In this document: piece by piece, positions 14,906 to 22,217 of the stretch
Position numbering within the stretch: position 1 is the stretch's first letter
Layout of the letters: each line of letters opens with the position of its first letter
Source of the DNA: JAXMAR01 sp046350295
GTDB taxonomy: Bacteria > Planctomycetota > Planctomycetia > Gemmatales > Gemmataceae
Assembly: GCA_046350295.1 (NCBI GenBank)
Contig: JAXMAR010000066.1
Span: 1-31,195 of the forward strand
Direction: 5' to 3'
DNA length: 31,195 nucleotides
Notes under the pieces: model-generated
What the model was told of the DNA's origin: nothing
The model's database searches: none
The model's input: the letters and a program-made list of their open reading frames with translations, nothing else
Translations under genes and position numbers: made by a program

Positions 14906-16980
14906 CTACCAGGATGATCTCTGATGAAGAGGCGGGATCATGGGCACGTCGGCCTCGGAGATGCTATCGGCCGCGATGACGTCGTTGAGCGGCGGCGGGG
15001 CGAGCAACAGGCTTGCCAGCGTCCCGCTTGGCGGCAGGTGCTCCAGGGGCGGAAGGCGAATTGCGAACGCCCGGGCGAAGATGAACTGGAGCGTGTCCTG
15101 GACCTGGGTCAACGTCTCGCGCAGCGCGCTCACCCGCTCCCACGTCAGCGTACCCGACCTCAAGACGCCGAGGACCGACTCCATCCGCCGTCGCTCCCCC
15201 CACATCCAGCCGACAAGCTCCTGCACCCGCAGGCAAAATCGTACAGACTCAGCAACTCGGATTCGCGGCCAGGCCCATGGCCGCGGCGCATTTCCTCGTC
15301 GAGCGGGGCCTTCGATCGATCGAACGCGGCCAGGTAGCGTAAGTCCTCCTCCATGTCGGCCCGCGCTTTTTCACGAGTATCTTCCGCCTCGGCGGCCGGG
15401 TAGCGCCGCCCCTGGTAATCGAAGTCGGTCGGACCGGATGCGCTCGCACAGAGATCCTCGAGGGCGTTCAACTCGTTCCGCCGGCGTTGATGGCCTTCCA
15501 CCCAGAGCAGCTCATCCGAGTAGAGACAGGCGGCCGAATGTGCCACCGTCTCCCCATCGAGGAGGCCCGGCTGGACCCGCGCTCGGCCACGAGCAAGGGG
15601 AAGTCCCGAAGCTCGAGGAAGCGGCCGTCATAGACGCCGCGGTAGCGCGGATCGAAGCGCGTAGAGAGGCGTGCTCGGCGTCGATGAAGGCCTGGACCGG
15701 CTCCGGCGCGGTCAACGGGCCTTCGACGGTCGCGTCACGCGCGGCGTAAGCCCGGGACAGGGTTTCCTCGCGTAGTACATCCTGGTTTCAGAGGAAACAG
15801 TTTCCAGGCGGGCTGGCCACAGGGCGGGCTCGGAAAGTAGCGTCTTCGGGCGTTCTGCTCGCGGTCGAAGGAGGAGCGGGTGCTCCGACCACATCGCCGG
15901 CGTGCTCGTCGCTTCGGGCTTGAACACGCTCGGTCGCGCGGCGCCATCGCCGGGCGGCTCCGGCGTCCGAGGTTCGAGGTCGCCGGCTGCCGTTGAAGAC
16001 GGGTTGCCGAACAGTTGCTGGTGGTAGAAGACGTCGCGGCTGAGGAACCCGTGGTCGGCCGCAAAGGCCAAGCTCTGATCGGCGTGCATGAGGCACGCAT
16101 GCGCGTAGTCGCCCTTGAGCAGGAGGTGCGCGAGGGCGTCGCTGCCGGCGGCGCCGGCGGCCACCAGGTCCGCGTTGAACTCCGTTCTTCTTGGCGAGGG
16201 CCGACCAGGCGAGCACCTTCCGTTGCTGCTGGAAGGCGAAAGGCGGCTTTGAGGGCGTGCGCGCCAGCTCGGCGAAGGCGAACAGGGGGACGGCGAAAGC
16301 GGCGATCCAGGGTTGGCCCGTGGCGCGGAACACCCAGCGGTCCCAGCCGTCGCGCTCCAGCCATGTTGGCGAAGACCTGGTACGCCCATTTCGGCGGCGA
16401 TCAGGCGCCAGCGCTGTTGCAGCCGATGAAGCCGTTGCCGGGCGCGCCGTTGACGGCTCGGCTCATTGAGCAGGCCCAGGCCGATGAGCAGATCCTTGCG
16501 CGGTGGAACCACGAGATTGACGATCGAGGTGGGGTAGACGACGGCGGCATTGGCTTCATGGTTGAGGAACACGCGGCTGGGCGCGGCAGCCGAGCCGCGG
16601 CACGGGAGCGGATGAGGACGAACAGGTCCGGCTGTTCGCGTAGGCATGGCCCATTGCGACAGGTCCTGGCCGGTGCGGTAGCGGCTGCTGGCCGAGCAGG
16701 AGGAAGAACATCGCCGCCAGAAGGAAGACGCTCGCGCGCCTGACGCCAAAGAAGACGCCCGCCCGCCATCCCTCCGGCGCCGCGGTCTGGCTCCAGGGCG
16801 CGACGGCCCGCCACATCAAGCCGACCGCTACAACGAGGAGCACGCCGTAGAAAAGCGAAGAGAAGGACCAGCGCGACGAGGACACGGCACGCGCACGAGC
16901 TGGTAACGCAGGCCCGGCTTGGCCAGGTCGCCCGGAACGCCGTCCGGGGCGGGCGGATAGAAGGAGGCGTCGGCTGCCAT
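14906..16980 (-). pseudogene. M48-type metallopeptidase pseudogene, zinc motif lost
   Basis: A membrane-bound M48-family peptidase relic. The ATG at 16980 gives MAADASFYPPAPDGVPGDLA; membrane segments follow in another phase (SLFYGVLLVVAVGLMWRAVA, VFLLAAMFFLLLGQQ). Then come SRVFLNHEANAAVVYPTSIV, NLVVPPRKDLLIGLGLLN, TEFNADLVAAGAAGSDALAH, LLLKGDYAHACLMHA, AMWSEHP, DREQNARRRYFPS, DPRYRGVYDGRFLELRDFPL, AHSAACLYSDELLWVEGHQR and ELVGWMWGERRRMESVLGVL, ending in a stop at 14906. The EFNAD helix and the MWSEHP / EQNARRRY part match planctomycete M48 proteins. In the interval where HExxH should lie (between GLGLLN near 16465 and EFNAD near 16180) none of the three frames has it. At least five phase shifts are needed, so no functional enzyme can be made. 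Confidence 0.7.
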
Positions 16981-17185
16981 GAGAGGCTTTCCCGTTCGCG
17001 TCGTCGGCGCCTTATTCGTCGACACGCTCCACGGCGATGTCGGCGTGGGCGTACGCCCGCCCGGCAACGGACCGGGACGTGAATCGCGGCTGGCCCGTGC
17101 CATCCGGAAGGCACGGCCGGAAGGGTCGCATGATGGGGCTCCGCGAGGAGAGTGTCGGCTAGTTGTAGACGGCTTCGCACGGATG

Positions 17186-17601
17186 TCAAGGACCATGCCA
17201 ATGAACGCAAAAGGGACAGTCCCCATTTGGGCTGGTGACCTCCTGACGGATCAACGGCCCCTGCAGGAAGCGGCGCAATTTCTCGTCCGGATAGAGACAA
17301 AAGGCGTAGTCGCGCCCCGCGCCGCGATCTCCGTTCTCGCGCAGCAGGCGGACGACGCGGCCCTGATCTTCCCGCGTCCGCTCGCGGCTCCAGCGGCGAT
17401 GGTTTGGCGCCTCCGTTGATCTGCATCTGGAAAAGCGGTCGCCCGCTCGCCTTTTTGGGCGAAAACAGCACTATCGCTGCGCCGTGAAGAGGTCGTGCTC
17501 GTGGCGGAAACAATCGTCAGGCAATCGCCAGCGTTGCAGGGTTCGAGGTCAGGTCAACGTTATCCGGCTTCGGCTGGCGTCGTCGTCGTCGCTCATCGCC
17601 A
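17186..17601 (-). pseudogene. Frameshifted 3' remainder of the upstream conserved gene
   Basis: Beyond the stop at 17602 the same protein can be followed in other phases. RTLQRWRLPDDCFRHEHDLF, then TAQR, is followed by RWSRERTREDQGRVVRLLRE, NGDRGAGRDYAFCLYPDEKL and RRFLQGPLIRQE. The last frame then reads straight into a degenerate copy of the palindromic element (NGDCPFCVHWHGP) and stops at 17186. This looks like the lost C-terminal third of the gene at 17602-18792, ending in repeat-derived codons. Confidence 0.55.
17206..17240. repeat. Degenerate half-copy of the palindromic element
   Basis: CGCAAAAGGGACAGTCCCCA matches one arm of the 100-bp elements at 21988-22087 and 30022-30121. The second arm is not visible, so this is a truncated or decayed copy. 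Confidence 0.55.
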
Positions 17602-18792
17602 TCAGCAGCAGCAACTGCATCTGTCCACCTGAAGTAGGCATTCCGGCTGGAAGAAGCCGCACCTTCGGTAAATGCCGTCGGTCACCTCGTCGTACTTGCC
17701 GCCCCCCAAACCGTGAAAGAAGACGTCGGCCAGACAGAGTCGCGTGAATAGTGTCAGGCTCAAGGCGCGTGGCCGAACCTTGAAACCTCGTGGCTCCAAC
17801 TCCAGCCAGGAACGCCGCACATCCGCCGGCGTATCGGCCTTGAGCGTCGGCCACGCGGCGGCGCCCGCGCGCAGCTCCAGTCCCGCTCCGGAGCGACGCG
17901 CCATCAAGCGGCCGCGCTCCGGCTTCTCCGAGCGCCAACCCCAGAACGGCGTTTCGATCCAGTCGCCATCGCGCGTAAGGTCGGGCGCCGGATGATTGCG
18001 GCTGCGCAAGCCATGACGCGCCCGATAGCCGGCCACCGCCGTGTTGTAAGCCGCCCGGAAGCGCTCCGCCTCCAGGACCACGGCGCCCGCGAAAGACGCG
18101 AACGCCTCCGTCCGGCACAGCCGGCTCACCGGGAGCTCGACCGGCGCCAGGCCGAAGCGCCGCTCCCAGCCGCGGCGGGCATGCACGAGACGCTCGGCGG
18201 CATTGCGCGTCCGGCCGGCCGCTCGCGCCACGTCGATCCAGAAATCGCCGAGGATCGGCTCGAACGGCCAGGACTCCGTGATCGCGCGTAGCCGGGCGGG
18301 AAACGACGCGAACGCGCTCTCGTCGACAACGTCCCGCTCCTCGAAGGGCACTTCGCCGTGCCAGTGATCGAAGGGGATGGTCTCGATGCGCTCGCGGGCG
18401 GGAAGGCGAAGGGCCGCGTGCCGGGCGCTATCGTTGTCGACGATCAGGTTGAGCGGGTTGGCGCCATGAGCGCGGGCGAGCGCGTGGAGCGTGAAGTTCT
18501 TGAGCCAGACGCCGGGGTGGAACAGCTCGGGTTGGTGACCGGCGACAAACCAGCCGTCGGCCGAGAAGCGGGGACGGGGCTCGTCCCGCTCTCCGAGATA
18601 GGCGTCGATTTGTTGTCGGATTTCCTGGTTGGCCCGAGTGCGAACTTCCGCGAGGGATAGATCGAGAAGAGAGACAGACGTGCGCCGCAGCGTCTCCCGG
18701 TTGCTCCCCGCCAGCGCGCCGACGCGGTTGACGGGAGGATAGATCAGCTTGCCGCCGTCGTCCTTGGGCGCCTCCAGGTCGTGTACGCTCAC
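17602..18792 (-). CDS. Conserved hypothetical protein, probably truncated by a frameshift
   Basis: A protein of unknown function, 396 aa as it stands. The start is GTG at 18792, overlapping the glycosyltransferase stop by four bases (GTGA), which indicates coupling; longer in-phase frames upstream would run through the glycosyltransferase and are rejected. Coherent conserved-looking blocks are YPPVNRVGALAGSNRE (18-33), WFVAGHQPELFHPGVWLKNF (81-100), NLIVDNDSARHAALRLPA (115 on), FEPILGDFWIDVARAAGRTR, and RLCLADVFFHGLGGGKYDEV near the C-terminus. The GHQP...VW...K block and the following acidic VDNDS resemble, only loosely, the N-terminal region of BshC-type enzymes, and I would not assign that. 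The last 15 residues (LLQVDRCSCCC) look out of frame, and the true C-terminus continues, frameshifted, to about 17186. Confidence 0.65.
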   Translation of the reverse strand: MSVHDLEAPKDDGGKLIYPPVNRVGALAGSNRETLRRTSVSLLDLSLAEVRTRANQEIRQQIDAYLGERDEPRPRFSADGWFVAGHQPELFHPGVWLKNFTLHALARAHGANPLNLIVDNDSARHAALRLPARERIETIPFDHWHGEVPFEERDVVDESAFASFPARLRAITESWPFEPILGDFWIDVARAAGRTRNAAERLVHARRGWERRFGLAPVELPVSRLCRTEAFASFAGAVVLEAERFRAAYNTAVAGYRARHGLRSRNHPAPDLTRDGDWIETPFWGWRSEKPERGRLMARRSGAGLELRAGAAAWPTLKADTPADVRRSWLELEPRGFKVRPRALSLTLFTRLCLADVFFHGLGGGKYDEVTDGIYRRCGFFQPECLLQVDRCSCCC

Positions 18793-19544
18793 CGCTCGCT
18801 CCACGAGGCGGGGGCCATGCCGAGGCAATCCCAAACGTGCGGTTCTTCGCGGGGCAGAGCCGCGCACGCTTTGCGGATCACGCCGCGGTAATACTCGAGC
18901 CGCTGTGTCGCGTCGTCCAGAAGGCCGCCGAACGTGCGGTTGGCGTCCACGTAGATACGCGGCACGCCGACCTCCTTGACGCGCAGACCGAGCGCGGCTG
19001 CCTGCACCCACAGCTCGAGCGGCATGCCCCAGCCGGTCTCGGTGAGGCGGAACAGGCCGAGGACATCGCGGCGATAAGCCTTGAAGCCGCAGAAAGCGTC
19101 GGTCAGGTTGAGGCCGAGCAGGTCGTTGAGCTCGCGCGTGATGATCTCGTTGATCTGGCGCCGATCGGGGGGCGTCGGCAGCGATTGCTGGCGGAAGTCG
19201 CGCAGATAACGGCTGCCGCTGACGATGTCCGCGTCGTGCAGCGCTTCGAGCAGCACGGGGATGCGGGCCGGCTCATGCTGGCCGTCGCAGTCCATGGTGA
19301 TCAGGACGTCGAAATCGCTCTCCTTGGCGAAGTTGAACGCGGACAGGAGAGCGGCCCCGTAGCCGCGATTGACCGGGTGCGTGATGACGCGCACATCGCT
19401 CTGCCGGGCGAGCAACTCGGCGGTGCGGTCGGTGCTGCCGTCGTTGACGGCGAGGATGTCGGGCGTGTAGCGGCGGACCTCCGCGAGCACCTCCTCGACG
19501 CGGCGTTCCTCGTTGAAAACCGGAATCGCAGTCAGGACCTTCAT
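18789..19544 (-). CDS. Family 2 glycosyltransferase (DPM1-like)
   Basis: An inverting GT-A glycosyltransferase of the dolichyl-phosphate mannose synthase-like branch, transferring a sugar from a nucleotide donor, probably to polyprenyl phosphate. The 251-aa product starts MKVLTAIPVFNEERRVEEVL. It has the donor-site NDGSTD (34-39), a DxD-like DCDGQH (85-90), GSRYL (110-114) and a C-terminal acceptor-side LTDAFCGFKAYRRDVL followed by GWGMPLELWVQAA. No membrane domain is present, so it is of the soluble or peripheral type. It overlaps the following conserved gene by GTGA, suggesting an operon and a linked role. The gene is intact although its neighbours are damaged. The Shine-Dalgarno is weak. 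Confidence 0.9.
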   Translation of the reverse strand: MKVLTAIPVFNEERRVEEVLAEVRRYTPDILAVNDGSTDRTAELLARQSDVRVITHPVNRGYGAALLSAFNFAKESDFDVLITMDCDGQHEPARIPVLLEALHDADIVSGSRYLRDFRQQSLPTPPDRRQINEIITRELNDLLGLNLTDAFCGFKAYRRDVLGLFRLTETGWGMPLELWVQAAALGLRVKEVGVPRIYVDANRTFGGLLDDATQRLEYYRGVIRKACAALPREEPHVWDCLGMAPASWSER

Positions 19545-19719
19545 GCGGCGACGCCCCGGGTTAGAGAAAGATAACCCATTCTAGACAGGCGAAAACGGAT
19601 GTCAATTTCGATGGATTAGAGGCGGCCGACGCGGCGACGGATTCATGAGAAGTAGTGCCGGATGGCGCGGGCGGGTCGCAGGCCGGCGCGAGACGGCGCC
19701 GCGGGTCGCCGGGATGGCT

Positions 19720-20163
19720 TCACTTCGGCTCGGGGAGCCTCACCTCGGGCGGCCGCAGCGAACGGACGTGCAGGTTGATGTTCTTGAGCGCGTCGTTGCT
19801 GTCGTCCACCTTCTTCAGGCGCGCGGCGTCGCCGAGGCGGACCGCCTCCGCGCGGAGCGCCTTGCTGCGCGCGATGACGTCCTCCTTCAGGCCGGCGGGC
19901 GGGGCGGCGGACTTGGGGAGGAAACGCGCCGTCTGTTCCAGGCCCTTGGCAGCCTCTTCCAGGTCTTTCCACGAATCGGCATAGAAAGCGTCGATCGCGA
20001 CCGAGAATTGCGCGTGGGCCCGGTCGAGCAGCTCCTTGTAGGTGAAGCCGGCCGCGGACCCGTCTTCCGGGAGCGGCCGCAACGGCTCACGCTCGGGCGG
20101 CAAACGGCAGGCGATCGGAAGGAGAACGCAGACGCTCACGAGAAGCAGAAAGAGGCGTGGCAT
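19720..20163 (-). CDS. Probable lipoprotein, function unknown
   Basis: A 147-aa exported protein. The signal (MPRLFLLLVSVCVLLPIAC) ends at Cys19 in an imperfect lipobox (P-I-A-C rather than L-x-G-C), so lipidation is likely but not certain. The mature part is helical and charged (YKELLDRAHAQFSVAIDAFY, DSWKDLEEAAKGLEQTARFL) and ends LRPPEVRLPEPK. GGGAG precedes the ATG. It lies 20 bp after the broken small lipoprotein gene, presumably the same operon, and 175 bp before the glycosyltransferase. I do not recognise the family. Confidence 0.75.
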   Translation of the reverse strand: MPRLFLLLVSVCVLLPIACRLPPEREPLRPLPEDGSAAGFTYKELLDRAHAQFSVAIDAFYADSWKDLEEAAKGLEQTARFLPKSAAPPAGLKEDVIARSKALRAEAVRLGDAARLKKVDDSNDALKNINLHVRSLRPPEVRLPEPK

Positions 20164-20182
20164 CGACGGACTCCCAGGTGGT

Positions 20183-20414
20183 CTATTCGTGGTGTGGCGC
20201 CGTCCTCAGCCTGTCGCGCCAGAGGACACGTCCCGCCGCCCCCGAGGGGGGCGCGACGGATTCATCGGGCAATGCCAGGCGGCTACGGCTCAGGCGTTTT
20301 GCTCGCTGATCGTGAGGCTGGGGTCGTCGACCGCACGGGGCTGCGCGGCTGAAACGGCCCGCTCACGCCCTGGCATCCCGCCAGAAAAACACACAAAATC
20401 AGTATACGACGCAT
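20183..20414 (-). pseudogene. Small planctomycete lipoprotein gene with two frameshifts
   Basis: AGAGG and an ATG at 20414 start MRRILILCVFLAGC (lipobox LAGC, Cys14) then QGVSGPFQPRSP. As it stands the frame ends after 43 aa at 20283. In a shifted phase the sequence continues AQPRAVDDPSLTISEQ, and in the third phase RLSRSRLALPDESVAPPSGA, then AGRVLWRD, to a stop at 20183. A pattern of LxGCQ...GPFQ...VDDPxLTIxEQ...RSRLALP is what I remember of short planctomycete lipoproteins, so the three pieces make one protein of about 77 aa. Two single-base indels break it. Confidence 0.6.
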
Positions 20415-20650
20415 CTTGCCTCTCTTCCGCAACTTTCCGGCGGCTCGGATGGAGCGAACCCCCCGGCCGTAAATAGTATCGAGTCTGCCCGCGAGCCAAC
20501 CCGCTTCGAACAGGAAAAAACAGGAAAAAAGTGAATGGCAGCGGCGGCGCCCTTGGTTTCCGCGGCGCGACAGGGCGGTCGAAACCGAGGTCCGGATGGT
20601 CGGACACCTTGCCATGAGAGAGAACGCGGGCGCTGGACGAGATCGCGACA

Positions 20651-21400
20651 CTAGGCCGTAGGCGCCTGGCCAAAAACCTCGGCCAGGCGATGATGAGTCG
20701 CCACGTCGAGCGTCTCGGCGCGGGCGGCGCCGTCGATGTCCAGGCGAGCGAGCTTGGCGTCGACTTCCTCCTTGCTGCCCCGCCCGCTCATGGCGGCCAG
20801 GGCGCCGCGCACGTTCTTGCGGCGATGCGCGTAGAGATCGCGCAGGAAGACGCGGAAGGCCGGCACGTCCCGAACCTGCGCCCGCTTCTCGGCGCTTGGC
20901 CGGATGCACACGATCGCCGACGCCACCTGCGGCCGGGGCCAGAACACGGCCGGGGGCAGCTTCCGCAGCACCTCGACGTCGGCCACGCTCTGCACCAGGA
21001 CCGCCAGGGCGCCGAAGTCCTTGGTCCCCGGCCGGGCGATGAGCCGCTCCGCGATCTCCCATTGCACGGTGACCACCATGCGCTCGAACGATATCTCGCT
21101 GAGAAGGAAGTTGGCGATCACCGGCGTGGCGACCGCGTAAGGGAGGTTGGCGACGAGTTTCAGAGCGCCCGGGTGATATTGCCCGCGCAGCTCCTCGATG
21201 AGGGCGAGCACGTACGGGCTGAGGTGGTTCTTGTTGCGCAGGATGTCGCCATGGAAAAGGCGCACGTTCGGGCGGCCGGCGAGGGTTTCGCTGGCGAGTT
21301 GATGGAAGGAGGCGTCGATCTCGACGCTCAGGACGCAGCGCGCCGCCTGGGCCAGCTGGGCGGTAAGGCTGCCGGTCCCCGTGCCGACCTCGAGGACCAT
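20651..21400 (-). CDS. rsmA: 16S rRNA dimethyladenosine transferase RsmA/KsgA, N-terminus disrupted
   Basis: SAM-dependent dimethylation of the two adjacent adenines in the 3' hairpin of 16S rRNA. The open frame from the ATG at 21400 gives 249 aa: MVLEVGTGTGSLTAQLA (SAM motif I), LVANLPYAVATPVI (NLPY catalytic motif, motif IV), FWPRPQVASAIVCIRP and a C-terminal helical domain ending AEVFGQAPTA. Upstream in the same phase lies FDARGLRPKNKLGQNFLVDL, which holds the conserved GQNFL motif, but there is no start codon there. The preceding RQTQSYLRG and an ATG at 21575 (MSQDER) are each in a different phase. So the first 50 or so codons carry two apparent single-base shifts. Either the gene is damaged or the sequence has errors; the ATG at 21400 alone would lack the GQNFL motif. 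Confidence 0.8.
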   Translation of the reverse strand: MVLEVGTGTGSLTAQLAQAARCVLSVEIDASFHQLASETLAGRPNVRLFHGDILRNKNHLSPYVLALIEELRGQYHPGALKLVANLPYAVATPVIANFLLSEISFERMVVTVQWEIAERLIARPGTKDFGALAVLVQSVADVEVLRKLPPAVFWPRPQVASAIVCIRPSAEKRAQVRDVPAFRVFLRDLYAHRRKNVRGALAAMSGRGSKEEVDAKLARLDIDGAARAETLDVATHHRLAEVFGQAPTA

Positions 21401-21654
21401 GTCCTCCCCGGTCAGCTCGGCGTTGCGGACGATGAAGTCGATGAGGTTGAGGTCGACCAGGAAGTTCTGGCCGAGCTTGTTCTTGGGCCTGAGGCCGCGC
21501 GCATCGAAGGGCCGCGCAGATAGGACTGCGTCTGGCGGCTGGCGGAGGGAGAGGTTCGCGTTCGTCCTGGCTCATGGGGCGCGGTCTTGGGAGAAAAAAG
21601 CGAGAGTGTTTACAGTACCGCGGCTTCCGCCGCCTGGACCAGCGGGATGCGGTT

Positions 21655-21915
21655 TTTGCTCGCTTGCCTGAGCCTGATGAAGCGCCTCTGCCTCCCATCC
21701 TCGACGATGCCCACCTCATGGACCTGGCCAACCTGCGCAGGCTGCGTTCTTGTTCGAGGACTTCCCCAAGAACCACAACTTGGTCCTCGCCGGCCGGCCC
21801 AACCTCCTCGCGGCACTGGACCTCGGCGTCAACCACGACATCAAAAGCCGCGGCGCCTACTCCGTCATCACCAAGCGCCTGAATGCCGATGGAGTTTATT
21901 CTGCGTGAACTCGCC
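21655..21915 (+). pseudogene. Relic of an ExeA/TniB-like AAA ATPase
   Basis: The plus strand carries EAPLPPILDDAHLMDLANLR then RLR in one phase, LFEDFPKNHNLVLAGRPNLL then AALDLGVNHDIKSRGAYSVI and TKRLNAD in the next, and MEFILREL in a third. DDAHLM is a Walker B-like acidic motif, and the whole resembles the second half of AAA ATPases that accompany transposases of the Mu/Tn7 or IS21 type (ExeA/TniB/IstB-like). The N-terminal Walker A half is absent. It is interpreted as the remnant of a mobile element. Confidence 0.55.
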
Positions 21916-21916
21916 G

Positions 21917-22157
21917 TCACAGAGACAACTCCACCTCATGCGCCGGCTGTCCTGCTTGGGCCGCTGTTTCGATGCTCGCCTTCAAATGGCTTTGCAACGC
22001 AAAAGGGGACAGTCCCTTTTCGACCTGGCAAAAGAGCCGGTTTTTCGCTCGAGCGAAAGGGACAGTCCCCTTTTGCGTTGCAAAGCCCCTTCAAATCGGC
22101 AAACACGTCGTCGAGGTTTTCCTGCTTGAGAAGTTCGAGTTCCTGTGCCATCCTCAT
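21917..22157 (-). pseudogene. Small ORF split by insertion of a 100-bp palindromic element
   Basis: An ATG at 22157 (with GAGG 6 nt upstream) starts MRMAQELELLKQENLDDVF, then ADLKG, after which the frame reads into the palindrome. Removing the 100-bp element and one copy of its 9-bp flanking repeat joins ...VFADLK to ASIETAAQAGQPAHEVELSL and a TGA at 21917. This restores an open frame of exactly 44 codons. The reconstructed protein is acidic and helical and unidentified. It looks like the N-terminal end of a longer protein, possibly a transposase, but that is a guess. Confidence 0.6.
21988..22087. mobile_element. 100-bp palindromic MITE-like element with 9-bp target duplication
   Basis: Terminal inverted arms of about 33 bp (left begins GGCTTTGCAACGC, right ends GCGTTGCAAAGCC) match with only two mismatches. 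They enclose a middle containing CGCTCGAGCG. The element is flanked exactly by the 9-bp direct repeat CCTTCAAAT at 21979-21987 and 22088-22096. Excision of element plus one repeat restores a reading frame. It encodes no protein, so it would need a transposase in trans. Confidence 0.85.
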
Positions 22158-22217
22158 GATGGGCCTCATTGGCGCCGTCACGAAACGTTAAACGATTCCC
22201 TCCCGAAGTTCTCCGCC

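Noticed and set aside
15712..17513. Minus-strand ORFs of 345 and 370 aa taken as intact genes
   Set aside because: Each joins true pieces of the M48 or upstream gene with out-of-frame filler; neither is a complete protein.
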